From contig NZ_FMYQ01000030.1 of the NCBI RefSeq assembly GCF_900096975.1, positions 1-64,000 on the forward strand: a stretch of DNA of 64,000 bases, given 5' to 3'. The DNA is from Paraburkholderia lycopersici (GTDB lineage Bacteria; Pseudomonadota; Gammaproteobacteria; Burkholderiales; Burkholderiaceae). Below the pieces are notes generated by a model that was not told where the DNA came from, did no database searches, and saw nothing but the letters and a program-made list of their open reading frames with translations. Of this stretch, positions 9,013-17,892 are shown piece by piece. The position numbers were made by a program, and so were the translations under genes. Positions within the stretch are counted from its first letter, which is position 1, and each line of letters opens with the position of its first letter.

Positions 9013-9096
9013 CAACGTCGCCGAAGCGACACCTGAAGGAGACTGTGACCCCGCGACGGTGACGCAAAACGCGCGGGACAAAACGGAAGACGGCGC

Positions 9097-9447
9097 CTAC
9101 TTCTTGACCGCCACGGCAGCCGGCTGCTGCGCGCCTGCCTTTGCGGGCGAGGCCTGCGCGATCTTCGCCTGCGCCGACTGCGCATTGGCGGGACCGACCG
9201 ACAATCCTTCGGCCTGCAAACGTTCGACGGTGTGGCCGCCCATGCCCTTCACACGCTTGCCGAGGTCAGCGGCATCCTTGTACGGGCCGTGCGCGCCGCG
9301 CTCGTCGAGAATGGCCTTGGCGCGCGCGGGCCCGATGCCCTTGATGCCGCGAAGCGCGTCTTCGTTGGCGGTGTTGACGTCCACGGCCGCGAAGGCGTGG
9401 CCGAGTACGGCCAGAAGCGCGGCCGCCGCAAGGAATTTTCGGAACAT
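9097..9447 (-). CDS. ComEA-like exported helix-hairpin-helix DNA-binding protein
   Basis: Small exported protein of 116 residues. Residues 1-20 are a signal peptide (MFRKFLAAAALLAVLGHAFA). It is followed by a ComEA-type double helix-hairpin-helix domain: VDVNTANEDALRGIKGIGPA and the second hairpin VKGMGGHTVERLQAEGL. The last 35 residues are an alanine/glutamine/lysine tail ending VAVKK. In naturally competent bacteria ComEA binds incoming double-stranded DNA in the periplasm; whether this strain is competent is not known. It follows hldD on the same strand with a 73-base gap. Confidence 0.88.
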   Translation of the reverse strand: MFRKFLAAAALLAVLGHAFAAVDVNTANEDALRGIKGIGPARAKAILDERGAHGPYKDAADLGKRVKGMGGHTVERLQAEGLSVGPANAQSAQAKIAQASPAKAGAQQPAAVAVKK

Positions 9448-9520
9448 GCTGGATCTCCGTAGATACGCCGGCGACCATCGCCGGCGAGGAGAGTCCAGTT
9501 TATGAAGTCGCGGCTTTGCG

Positions 9521-10513
9521 TTACACCTGGCCGGAAAGCCAACGTACGTAGCGATCCACGCCTTCCTGCACCGTCAGGAACGGCGCGTCGTAGCCCGCCG
9601 CGCGCAGCTTCGTCTGGTCGGCCTGCGTGAAGCATTGATACTTGCCGCGCAATGCATCGGGGAACGGAACGTACTCGATCAGGCCTTCCTTGACCTGCTC
9701 TTCGAGCGTGAGCGCAGGCTTGCCCTCCATCGCGCGCAGCGTGTTCACCACCGTCGTGGCGATGTCGTTGAACGGCTGCGCCCGTCCGCTGCCCAGATTG
9801 AAGATGCCCGTCTTCTCCGGGTGATCGAAGAAGAACAGATTGACCTTCACCACGTCCTCGACGGAAACGAAATCGCGCGTCTGCTCGCCCGGCGCGTAGC
9901 CGTTGTACTCGCCGAACAGCTTCACCTTGCCTTCCGCGCGGAACTGGTTGAAGTTGTGGAACGCCACCGACGCCATGCGCGCCTTGTGCGTTTCGCGCGG
10001 ACCGTAGACGTTGAAGTAGCGAAAGCCCGCAATCTGGCTTTGCGCCGTGGGCAACACGCGGCGAATCACCTGGTCGAACAGGAACTTCGAATAGCCGTAC
10101 ACGTTGAGCGGCGCTTCCACCTCGCGCTCCTCGACGAAGCGGCTCGAGCCGCCATAGATCGCCGCCGACGACGCATACAGAAACTGCACGCGCTGCGTGA
10201 GGCAGGCGTCGAGCACGGCGCGGCTGTAGCGGAAGTTGTTGTCCATCATGTAGCGGCCGTCGGTTTCCATGGTGTCCGAACAGGCGCCTTCGTGGAATAC
10301 CGCGCGCACATCGCCGAAATCGCCGCGCGCGAAGCGCTCGACGAACTCGGTCTTGTCGATGTAGTCGTCGATCTCGCAATCGACGAGATTCCTGAACTTG
10401 TCTGCGCGGGTGAGATTGTCGACGGCGATGATGCGGTCTTCGCCGCGGTCGTTCAGCGCCTTCACGAGGTTGCTGCCGATGAAGCCGGCCGCGCCGGTGA
10501 CGATGAGAGTCAT
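9521..10513 (-). CDS. hldD: ADP-L-glycero-D-manno-heptose 6-epimerase
   Basis: Extended short-chain dehydrogenase of 330 residues that makes ADP-L-glycero-D-manno-heptose, the activated heptose of the LPS inner core. NADP is bound by GAAGFIGSNLVKALNDRG. The catalytic tyrosine-lysine pair is in NVYGYSKFLFDQ. SSAAIYGG and RYFNVYGPRETHKARMAS are family signatures. The ATG at 10513 starts MTLIVTGAAGFIG, as in the family. The kinase gene rfaE lies 105 bases upstream, so consecutive steps of heptose activation are neighbours. Confidence 0.97.
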   Translation of the reverse strand: MTLIVTGAAGFIGSNLVKALNDRGEDRIIAVDNLTRADKFRNLVDCEIDDYIDKTEFVERFARGDFGDVRAVFHEGACSDTMETDGRYMMDNNFRYSRAVLDACLTQRVQFLYASSAAIYGGSSRFVEEREVEAPLNVYGYSKFLFDQVIRRVLPTAQSQIAGFRYFNVYGPRETHKARMASVAFHNFNQFRAEGKVKLFGEYNGYAPGEQTRDFVSVEDVVKVNLFFFDHPEKTGIFNLGSGRAQPFNDIATTVVNTLRAMEGKPALTLEEQVKEGLIEYVPFPDALRGKYQCFTQADQTKLRAAGYDAPFLTVQEGVDRYVRWLSGQV

Positions 10514-10618
10514 GATAGGTCTGCGGTGACGAGGTTCGCGCGAGGTTGATGCCCGGCCGGAAAAACGCTGCGGAAATCCCGGCCGGCACGCGAGCGCCGC
10601 GCGGATGCGCGCGGCACG

Positions 10619-11611
10619 TTATTGAAAGAGTTCGTCGTAGTCGACGGTGGCCGTACCGAGCTTGCCGACCACGATGCCGGCCGCGCGGTTCGCGAGCGCG
10701 ACGCACTCGACGAGCGGCAAGCCCGCGCCGAGCATGACCGCGACGGTCGCGATCACGGTGTCGCCGGCGCCCGAGACATCATACACTTCGCGTGCATCGG
10801 CCGCCGCGTGCAGCACGCCGGCGTCGGAAAAGAGCGTCATACCCTCTTCCGAGCGCGTGAGCAGCAGCGCATCGAACTGCAGCTCGCGGCGCAGCTTCGT
10901 CACGCGCGCGAGCAGATCCTCCTCCGACTTCCACGTGCCCACCACTTCGCGCAGTTCCGCACGGTTCGGGGTGATGAGGCTCGCGCCGCGGTAGCGCTCC
11001 CAGTCGTCGCCCTTGGGGTCGACGAGCACCGCCTTGCCCGCGGCGCGCGCCTTCGAAATCATTTGCGTGACGTGCGTGAGTCCGCCCTTCGCGTAGTCGG
11101 AAAGCAGGATCACGTCGTAGGTGGGCAGCAGCGCGTCGAAGCGCGCGAGGCCGGCGAGCAGGATCTCATGCGCGGGCGTGTTCTCGAAGTCCATGCGCAA
11201 CAACTGCTGCTGGCGCGACAGCACGCGCAACTTGATGGTGGTCGGCAACGCGGGATCGCGTTCGAGGTACGCGTTCACGTGACTCTCGCCGAGCAGCTCG
11301 ACAATGCGCTCGCCGGGCTCGTCGTGACCCACCACGCAGAGGAGACCGGCATGGGCGCCAAGCGCGGCCGCGTTGCGCGCCACGTTCGCCGCGCCGCCGA
11401 GGCGGTCTTCCTTGCGCTGCACGTGCACGACCGGCACCGGCGCCTCCGGCGAGATGCGGTTGACGTCGCCGAACCAGTAGCGATCGAGCATGACGTCGCC
11501 CACCACCAGCACGCGCGAGGCGGCGAGCTTCTCGCGCGGCACGACGCGCACTTCGGACGCCATGGCGGGAGTCAGCGCGGTTTCAGGCTGCGGAATTTGC
11601 GGGAGTGACAT
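10619..11611 (-). CDS. rfaE: D-glycero-beta-D-manno-heptose-7-phosphate kinase
   Basis: PfkB/ribokinase-fold kinase of 330 residues that phosphorylates heptose 7-phosphate at C1 in ADP-heptose synthesis. It corresponds to domain I of E. coli HldE only (also called HldA/RfaE1); no nucleotidyltransferase domain is fused, so that step needs a separate gene outside the window. Signatures are VVGDVMLDRYWFGDVNRISPEAP, with LGGAANVARNAAALG (substrate), and the anion-hole/catalytic block DVSGAGDTVIATVAVMLGAG. I chose the ATG at 11611 (MSLPQIPQPE); it overlaps the ugd 3' end by 29 bases. A further internal ATG (MASEVRVV) would also give a full domain. Confidence 0.93.
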   Translation of the reverse strand: MSLPQIPQPETALTPAMASEVRVVPREKLAASRVLVVGDVMLDRYWFGDVNRISPEAPVPVVHVQRKEDRLGGAANVARNAAALGAHAGLLCVVGHDEPGERIVELLGESHVNAYLERDPALPTTIKLRVLSRQQQLLRMDFENTPAHEILLAGLARFDALLPTYDVILLSDYAKGGLTHVTQMISKARAAGKAVLVDPKGDDWERYRGASLITPNRAELREVVGTWKSEEDLLARVTKLRRELQFDALLLTRSEEGMTLFSDAGVLHAAADAREVYDVSGAGDTVIATVAVMLGAGLPLVECVALANRAAGIVVGKLGTATVDYDELFQ

Positions 11612-12980
11612 GGGGTCGCCCAATCGAGTGATAGTCAATGCCGAGCTCCGCCATCGCGTCGGGCTCGTAGAGATTGCGTCCGTCGAAGATACGCGGCGCC
11701 TTGAGCACCTTCTTCAAGTGCGCGAAATCGGGCGCCTTGAAGGCCGTCCATTCGGTGACGATCACGAGCGCGTCCGCGCCCGTGAGCGCGTCGTCCTGGC
11801 TGGACGCGAACGTGAGGCGCGCATGCTGCTCCGGCACGTGGGCGAGATCGAGCGCGAACACGCGCCTCGCCTCCTCCGCCGCGACCGGGTCCCACGCCAC
11901 GACCGTCGCGCCGCGCGCGAGCAAATCGGCGATCAGACGGCGGCTCGGCGCTTCGCGCATGTCGTCGGTGTTCGGCTTGAACGCAAGGCCCCACACCGCG
12001 AAGCGCTTGCCGCCCAGATCTTCGCCGCACGCGCCGACGATCTTCTTCACGAGCACTTCCTTCTGCCCGTGATTCACCTCCTCGACCGCTTCGAGCACGC
12101 GCAGGTTCTGGCCCGACTCCGCAGCCGTGCGGATCAGCGCCTGCACGTCCTTCGGGAAACACGAGCCGCCATAACCGCAGCCCGCATAGAGAAAGTGATA
12201 GCCGATGCGCGGATCGGAACCGATGCCCCGGCGCACCGACTCGATGTCGGCGCCCACGCGATCGGCGAGATTCGCCATCTCGTTCATGAACGAGATGCGC
12301 GTGGCGAGCATGGCGTTGGCCGCGTATTTCGTGAATTCGGCGGAACGCACGTCCATGTAGATCGTGCGCTCGTGGTTGCGGTTGAACGGCGCGTAGAGAC
12401 GCTTCATCTTCTCGCGTGCCGCGTTGCCGTTCTCGTCTTCGTCGAGGCCGATGATGATGCGGTCCGGGCGCATGAAGTCGTCCACGGCCGCGCCCTCTTT
12501 GAGGAACTCGGGGTTCGAGACGACCGAGAGGCGGTGCGCCTCGCTGCCCGCGAGGCCGCGCTTCGCGAGTTCTTCGGCAACCACGCCCTGCACCCTTTGC
12601 GCCGTGCCGACCGGCACCGTCGACTTGTCGACGATCACCTTGAAGCCATTCATGTAGCGGCCGATGCTGCGCGCCGCCTCGAGCACGTATTGAAGGTCGG
12701 CGGAGCCGTCTTCGTCGGGCGGCGTGCCCACGGCGATGAATTGCACGTCGCCGTGTTCGACGCTCGCCTCGACGTCGGTGGAAAACGTGATGCGCCCGGC
12801 CGCGCGGTTTCGCGCGATGAGTTCGAGCAGGCCCGGCTCGTGAATCGGCACGCCGCCGCCATTGAGGATTTCGATCTTGCGCGGATCGACATCGAGGCAA
12901 AACACGTCGTGGCCGATTTCGGCAAGGCACGCACCGGTAACGAGGCCGACGTAGCCGGTACCGACAATGGTGATCTTCAT
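11583..12980 (-). CDS. ugd: UDP-glucose 6-dehydrogenase
   Basis: NAD-dependent enzyme of 465 residues that oxidises UDP-glucose twice to UDP-glucuronate, a precursor for exopolysaccharide and for the aminoarabinose on Burkholderia lipid A. The N-terminal Rossmann motif is GTGYVGLVTGACLAEIGHDV. The catalytic cysteine is in GYGGSCFPKDVQAL, and the C-terminal NAD/UDP-binding domain begins near FAVWGLAFKPNTDDMREAPS. Length and motifs match group I UGDs. It overlaps rfaE by 29 bases, which links nucleotide-sugar and heptose genes in one transcript. Confidence 0.96.
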   Translation of the reverse strand: MKITIVGTGYVGLVTGACLAEIGHDVFCLDVDPRKIEILNGGGVPIHEPGLLELIARNRAAGRITFSTDVEASVEHGDVQFIAVGTPPDEDGSADLQYVLEAARSIGRYMNGFKVIVDKSTVPVGTAQRVQGVVAEELAKRGLAGSEAHRLSVVSNPEFLKEGAAVDDFMRPDRIIIGLDEDENGNAAREKMKRLYAPFNRNHERTIYMDVRSAEFTKYAANAMLATRISFMNEMANLADRVGADIESVRRGIGSDPRIGYHFLYAGCGYGGSCFPKDVQALIRTAAESGQNLRVLEAVEEVNHGQKEVLVKKIVGACGEDLGGKRFAVWGLAFKPNTDDMREAPSRRLIADLLARGATVVAWDPVAAEEARRVFALDLAHVPEQHARLTFASSQDDALTGADALVIVTEWTAFKAPDFAHLKKVLKAPRIFDGRNLYEPDAMAELGIDYHSIGRPHVTPANSAA

Positions 12981-13049
12981 AGGCGCTCCGGTGACAGATG
13001 CTGATGATGGGATGACTGTGAGGCGCCCGGCTGGGGCGCGCGCCCGGGC

Positions 13050-14225
13050 TCAGCTCGACGCGGGAACCGGCTCGACGCGGCGCGGCGCATAGGTTTCCCA
13101 GCCGCTGCAGCCCGGACATTGCCAGTAGAAGAGGCGCGCCCGAAAGCCGCAGTTCTGGCAGGTGTAGCGAGGCAGGTTCTTGGTGCGCTGCTGGAGCAGC
13201 TTGCGCATCAGCCCGAGTTCGCTGCGGCGTGGCTCTTCGGCCGTAGCCTGCTGAGCCTCGAGCAGACGCGCCATGCCGGCGAGATTCGGCGACTTCTGCA
13301 TCTGCGTGCGCGCGAGCGCGTGTGCCGCGTCGGCGCCGCGCAGCTCGGCCACATACTTATAGGCGACGTCGAGCAAGTCGTTCGACGGATACGCATCGAC
13401 CCACGCAATGAGCACATGCGCGCCTTCTTCGGCGCGGCCGAGCGCCTCGTAGGCCTTCATGACCTTCTCGGCGACGAGCGGCAGATACGCGGGATTCTGC
13501 GCCTCGACCTCGCGCCAGTGGGCGAGCGCGGAGTCGGGGGCGCCGCTCGCGGCATCGACATCGCCCGCGAGGATCGTCGCGCGCACGTTCTGCGAGTTGG
13601 CTTTGAGTGCGAGCGCGAGCTGACGGCGAGCCTCGTCCGGCTTCTTCTGCTGGAGCGCCTCCTGCGCGAGCTCGCAATGGAACTGCGCGATTTCGAGGTC
13701 GAGCGACGCCGCACCCATGGTTTCGAGGTGACGCGCGGTGTCGATACAGCGGTTCCAGTCCTTTTCGATCTCGTAGATCGCGAGCAGCGCACGCTGCGCA
13801 CCGAGCGCGAAGTCGCCCGACTTGAGCTTGCCGAAGGTCTCCTCGGCGCGATCGAGCATGCCGGCCTTGAGGAAGTCCTGACCCAGCTCATAGAGCGCGT
13901 GATCGCGCTCGTTCGCGGGGAGGTCGGAACGCGAAAGCAGATTCTGATGCACGCGGATCGCACGATCGGTCTCGCCGCGGCGGCGAAACAGATTGCCCAG
14001 CGCGAAGTGCAGTTCGACGGTTTCGGGATCGAGCTTCGCGACTTCGATGAACGCGTCGATGGCCTTGTCCGGCTGCTCGTTGAGCAGGAAATTCAGGCCG
14101 CGGAAATACGAGCGCGGCAACGTGGCGCTTTCGGAAAGCAGTGCCTTCAGGTCGTAGCGCGACGCCATCCATCCGAGCGCGAACGCAACGGGAATGACGA
14201 GTAGCCACCAGAAATCGAGATCCAT
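13050..14225 (-). CDS. lapB: Lipopolysaccharide assembly protein B
   Basis: Protein of 391 residues with one N-terminal membrane span (WWLLVIPVAFALGWMA) followed by about nine tetratricopeptide-type repeats facing the cytoplasm. A C-terminal rubredoxin-like metal knuckle is present with two CxxC pairs: YTCQNCGF and WQCPGCSG. In E. coli LapB (YciM) works with the protease FtsH to limit LpxC and so balances LPS against phospholipid synthesis. All four metal cysteines are intact. It follows lapA in the usual ihfB-lapA-lapB order. Confidence 0.93.
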   Translation of the reverse strand: MDLDFWWLLVIPVAFALGWMASRYDLKALLSESATLPRSYFRGLNFLLNEQPDKAIDAFIEVAKLDPETVELHFALGNLFRRRGETDRAIRVHQNLLSRSDLPANERDHALYELGQDFLKAGMLDRAEETFGKLKSGDFALGAQRALLAIYEIEKDWNRCIDTARHLETMGAASLDLEIAQFHCELAQEALQQKKPDEARRQLALALKANSQNVRATILAGDVDAASGAPDSALAHWREVEAQNPAYLPLVAEKVMKAYEALGRAEEGAHVLIAWVDAYPSNDLLDVAYKYVAELRGADAAHALARTQMQKSPNLAGMARLLEAQQATAEEPRRSELGLMRKLLQQRTKNLPRYTCQNCGFRARLFYWQCPGCSGWETYAPRRVEPVPASS

Positions 14226-14289
14226 GCGAGCGATGGTGTGAGCGGAAAATCATCCGCACGCCGGGAGGCGCGCGGCACGGCAATACTAT

Positions 14290-14583
14290 TCAGATGAGCG
14301 GCGGCAGCGGCGGCTCCGCGCTCGGCACGGGCGTCTCGCGCGCGACACGCAGATCGCGTTTGAGGCGCCCGTTTTCCATGCGCAGCCGGAACACGCCGGG
14401 CAGCGCCGAAAGCAGCCCCGCCAGCAAGCCGACGACGAAAAACGCGAGGCCGATCAGGATCAGCGGAGCCTGCCACGCATAGCCGGCCAGAAAATTCAGC
14501 GTCGCGGTTTGCGTGTTGGCGAGTGCGAGCACGAGCAGCAGCACGAACACCAGCACACGGATCACCCAGGCGATCAATCTCAT
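14290..14583 (-). CDS. lapA: Lipopolysaccharide assembly protein A domain protein
   Basis: Inner-membrane protein of 97 residues (DUF1049/LapA). Two hydrophobic helices are visible: WVIRVLVFVLLLVLALAN and PLILIGLAFFVVGLLAGLLS. Between them is the family's NxxxxxxNFLxG-like loop (TQTATLNFLAGYAWQ), and a short charged cytoplasmic tail follows (RLRMENGRLKRDLRVARE). The ATG at 14581-14583 gives the family start MRLIAWVIR; upstream in-frame codons would add an unrelated basic extension. It is upstream of lapB by 64 bases. Confidence 0.9.
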   Translation of the reverse strand: MRLIAWVIRVLVFVLLLVLALANTQTATLNFLAGYAWQAPLILIGLAFFVVGLLAGLLSALPGVFRLRMENGRLKRDLRVARETPVPSAEPPLPPLI

Positions 14584-14764
14584 GAAGGATTCTCTTGGCA
14601 GTTGCGGAAGGCACCGGCAAGGCCGGCATGCTGCGCCGCAGCATGGGCCGCGCCGAAGTGTCCCGTATTGTAATTGAACGGCTCGCGCACCGGCATGTGA
14701 GAGCGACCGCAGAGCGCAGATCAATACGGCGTGCTGAGGCAAACGTCGTCCAAAAAGCGCGGAC

Positions 14765-14803
14765 AAAAAAAACGCCGGGGTTATTCACCCCGGCGTTTTT
14801 TTA
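14765..14803 (-). terminator. Rho-independent terminator after ihfB
   Basis: A 9-bp perfect stem (ACGCCGGGG / CCCCGGCGT) with a 7-base loop is bordered by eight A on the left and a T run on the right, so it can act on either strand. On the minus strand it ends the rpsA-ihfB transcript before lapA. Confidence 0.88.
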
Positions 14804-14877
14804 CCGGTCCATGCGTTCTGGCCATCTGGCATTGACCGCCGACGACCGCAATTGCCCGATCCGAACCGATCGAGCGC

Positions 14878-15201
14878 TTACAGGTCGTCGTCCGGCTCTT
14901 CCGCCTTCAGCGGCTCGCCCGAATTGCGGTCCACGCGTTCGCGCAGTTCCTTGCCCGGCTTGAAGTGCGGCACGTACTTCTCAGGCACCAGCACTTTTTC
15001 ACCCGACTTGGGATTGCGCCCGACGCGCGACGGCCGACGATTCAGGCCAAAGCTGCCAAAGCCGCGAATTTCGATGCGATGGCCCTTGGCAAGCGCCTCG
15101 GACATCGCATCGAGCATCGTCTTGACCGCGAAATCCGCGTCCTTGAGAACAAGTTGCGGAAATCGCGTAGCCAGCTGCGCGACCAATTCAGATTTGGTCA
15201 T
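14878..15201 (-). CDS. ihfB: Integration host factor, beta subunit
   Basis: DNA-bending protein of 107 residues, partner of IhfA. It has the HU/IHF fold, starting MTKSELVAQLATRFPQL, with GHRIEIRGFGSFGL and the DNA-intercalating proline arm in RVGRNPKSGEKVLVPEK. The C-terminal extension KAEEPDDDL is typical of Burkholderia IhfB. It lies 26 bases after rpsA in the conserved cmk-rpsA-ihfB order. Confidence 0.96.
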   Translation of the reverse strand: MTKSELVAQLATRFPQLVLKDADFAVKTMLDAMSEALAKGHRIEIRGFGSFGLNRRPSRVGRNPKSGEKVLVPEKYVPHFKPGKELRERVDRNSGEPLKAEEPDDDL

Positions 15202-15227
15202 ACTTCAGCTTGCCCCCGTTTGAGGCT

Positions 15228-16940
15228 TTACTGGTTCTGGCCGTCGAGCTTGGCCTTCAGCAGCGCGCCGAGGTTGGTCGTGCCGGTGGCAGCCGAACCC
15301 GCATCAGCCGACATGCTGCGCAGCGCTTCTTGCTGCTCGGCCGAGTCCTTCGCCTTGATCGACAGGTTGATGCCACGCGACTTGCGATCGATGTTGATGA
15401 TCATCGCGTTGACCTTGTCGCCTTCCTTCAGCACGTTGCGGGCATCTTCCACGCGGTCTTGCGCGATTTCCGAAGCACGCAGGTAGCCTTCGACGTCCGC
15501 GTTCAGCGTAATCACAGCGCCCTTGGCGTCGACCGACTTGACCGTACCGTCGACGATCGAACCCTTGTCGTTGACAGCAACGAAGTTGCTGAACGGGTCG
15601 CCTTCGAGCTGCTTGATGCCGAGCGAAATGCGTTCCTTCTCGACGTCGATGCCCAGAACCACGGCCTCGACTTCGTCGCCCTTCTTGTACTTGCGAACGG
15701 CTTCTTCGCCAGCTTCCGACCACGACAGATCCGAGAGATGGACCAGGCCGTCGATGCCGCCGGGCAGACCGATGAACACGCCGAAGTCGGTGATCGACTT
15801 GATGGCGCCCTGGATCTTGTCGCCCTTCTTGAAGTTGCGGCTGAAGTCATCCCACGGATTCGGCTTGCACTGCTTCATGCCGAGGCTGATACGGCGGCGG
15901 TCTTCGTCGATCTCGAGGACCATGACTTCGACTTCGTCGCCCAGCTGGACAACCTTCGACGGCGCAACGTTCTTGTTGGTCCAGTCCATTTCCGAGACGT
16001 GGACGAGGCCTTCGATGCCCGACTCGACTTCGACGAACGCGCCGTAGTCGGTGATGTTCGTGACCTTGCCGAACAGGCGCGTGCCCGACGGGTAGCGGCG
16101 CGAGATGCCTTCCCACGGATCGTCGCCCAGTTGCTTGATGCCGAGCGAAACGCGGTTCTTTTCCTGGTCGAACTTGAGGATCTTCGCGGTGACTTCCTGG
16201 CCAACCGAGAGAACTTCGCTCGGGTGACGCACGCGGCGCCATGCGATGTCGGTGATGTGCAGCAGGCCGTCGATGCCGCCGAGGTCCACGAACGCGCCGT
16301 AGTCGGTGATGTTCTTGACCACGCCGTTGACGATCGCGCCTTCCTTCAGCGTTTCGAGCAGCTTCGCGCGCTCTTCGCCTTGCGTGGCTTCGATCACCGC
16401 GCGGCGCGACAGCACGACGTTGTTACGCTTGCGGTCCAGCTTGATGACGCGGAATTCGAGCGTCTTGCCTTCGTACGGCGTCGTGTCCTTGACCGGACGC
16501 GTGTCGACGAGCGAACCCGGCAGGAACGCGCGGATGCCGTTGACCATGACGGTCATGCCGCCCTTGACCTTGCCCGTGATCGTGCCGGTCACGAGTTCGT
16601 TGTTGTCGAGGGCCTTTTCCAGCGACAGCCACGAAGCGAGACGCTTGGCCTTGTCGCGCGACAGGATCGTGTCGCCGTAGCCGTTTTCCAGCGCGTCGAT
16701 CGCGACGGAAACGAAATCGCCCGCCTGAACCTCCACTTCGCCCTGGTCGTTCAGGAATTCCTCGATGGGAATGTAGGCCTCGGACTTGAGACCTGCGTTG
16801 ACGACCACGAAGTTGTGGTCGACGCGCACGACTTCAGCGGAGATGACTTCGCCGGCGCGCATGTCCTGGCGGGTCAGCGACTCTTCGAACAGAGCCGCGA
16901 AAGATTCGGTATTCGGGGTGGAGGTTTGCAGGTCGGACAT
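15228..16940 (-). CDS. rpsA: 30S ribosomal protein S1
   Basis: RNA-binding ribosomal protein of 570 residues that helps bind and unfold mRNA on the 30S subunit. Six S1 OB-fold repeats are visible. The last four are marked by repeats of the pattern GxVTNITDYGAFVEVExGIEG, VHVSEMDW or similar, and RRISLGMKQ. I chose the ATG at 16938-16940 (MSDLQTSTPNTESFAALFEE) because this is the family N terminus; an upstream in-frame codon adds 27 unrelated residues. The 240 bases between it and cmk carry no gene and should hold the rpsA promoter. Confidence 0.97.
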   Translation of the reverse strand: MSDLQTSTPNTESFAALFEESLTRQDMRAGEVISAEVVRVDHNFVVVNAGLKSEAYIPIEEFLNDQGEVEVQAGDFVSVAIDALENGYGDTILSRDKAKRLASWLSLEKALDNNELVTGTITGKVKGGMTVMVNGIRAFLPGSLVDTRPVKDTTPYEGKTLEFRVIKLDRKRNNVVLSRRAVIEATQGEERAKLLETLKEGAIVNGVVKNITDYGAFVDLGGIDGLLHITDIAWRRVRHPSEVLSVGQEVTAKILKFDQEKNRVSLGIKQLGDDPWEGISRRYPSGTRLFGKVTNITDYGAFVEVESGIEGLVHVSEMDWTNKNVAPSKVVQLGDEVEVMVLEIDEDRRRISLGMKQCKPNPWDDFSRNFKKGDKIQGAIKSITDFGVFIGLPGGIDGLVHLSDLSWSEAGEEAVRKYKKGDEVEAVVLGIDVEKERISLGIKQLEGDPFSNFVAVNDKGSIVDGTVKSVDAKGAVITLNADVEGYLRASEIAQDRVEDARNVLKEGDKVNAMIINIDRKSRGINLSIKAKDSAEQQEALRSMSADAGSAATGTTNLGALLKAKLDGQNQ

Positions 16941-17180
16941 AAAAATCTGGATTTGCATGGTTTTCGCTGCACCGGCAGCCAGTCTTGACTGCGGGGCGTT
17001 GATGCCGGAACGCGAGTTCACGGCGAAAATGCAAAAGCCATACGGGGTTAAAGGGTTGACATACGCTCCGCCGCCTTTTTCGGCATGACACGGAGCACCA
17101 ACAGGTACACAACAACGACAACGACTGCTTTACTGCTCTTTCGGTCGCGCTTTGCCGCGTTTGCCGGACCGAAATCGGAC

Positions 17181-17864
17181 TCACCGCACGGGCAATGCCT
17201 GATACCACTGCACCACCTGTTCGACCGCCTGGTCGATGGACAGCGCCGAGGTATCGAGAAGCTGCGCATCCGCTGCGGGCTTGAGCGGCGCGGCCGCACG
17301 GTTACTGTCGCGCGCGTCGCGTTCACGCAAATCCCGAAGCAAGTCATCCATATTAGCAGAAAAACCTTTTTGGATCAATTGCTTATACCGGCGGGCCGCG
17401 CGAGCCTCCACGCTGGCCGTCAAAAACACCTTCAGCACGGCGTCCGGAAAGATGACGGTGCCCATGTCGCGGCCGTCCGCCACGAGTCCGGGAAGCTTGC
17501 GAAACGCCCGCTGGCGCGCCACCAGCGCCGCGCGGACGCTGGGGTGCGCGGCGATCATCGAGGCCCGGTTGCCCACTTCCTCGGCGCGGATCTCGTTCGA
17601 AACGTCAACGCCGTCGAGCTGCGCAAGCCCCTCGCGGAACGTGATATGGAGATCGTCGATCAGCTTCGCAAGGCCGTCCGCGTCGTCGGCCGCGAGAGCG
17701 TAGCGCACGCTCGCCAGCGCCGCGAGCCGGTAGAGCGCGCCGCTGTCGAGCAGGTGAAAGCCAAGATGCGCGGCGACCAGCGCGGCCACTGTGCCCTTGC
17801 CGGAAGCGGTCGGGCCGTCGATCGTGATGACGGGCGTCGGATAAAAGGGACGGGTTGATTTCAT
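17181..17864 (-). CDS. cmk: Cytidylate kinase
   Basis: CMP/dCMP kinase of 227 residues. The P-loop is IDGPTASGKGTVAALVA, and the CMP-binding and lid regions appear as DSGALYRLAAL, VADGRDMGTVIFPDA and FLTASVEARAARRYKQL. Family length is about 225. It lies between aroA (28 bases away) and rpsA, as in many proteobacteria. Confidence 0.96.
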   Translation of the reverse strand: MKSTRPFYPTPVITIDGPTASGKGTVAALVAAHLGFHLLDSGALYRLAALASVRYALAADDADGLAKLIDDLHITFREGLAQLDGVDVSNEIRAEEVGNRASMIAAHPSVRAALVARQRAFRKLPGLVADGRDMGTVIFPDAVLKVFLTASVEARAARRYKQLIQKGFSANMDDLLRDLRERDARDSNRAAAPLKPAADAQLLDTSALSIDQAVEQVVQWYQALPVR

Positions 17865-17892
17865 GCGGCAACGGTACTCGGCTTCTGGTCAA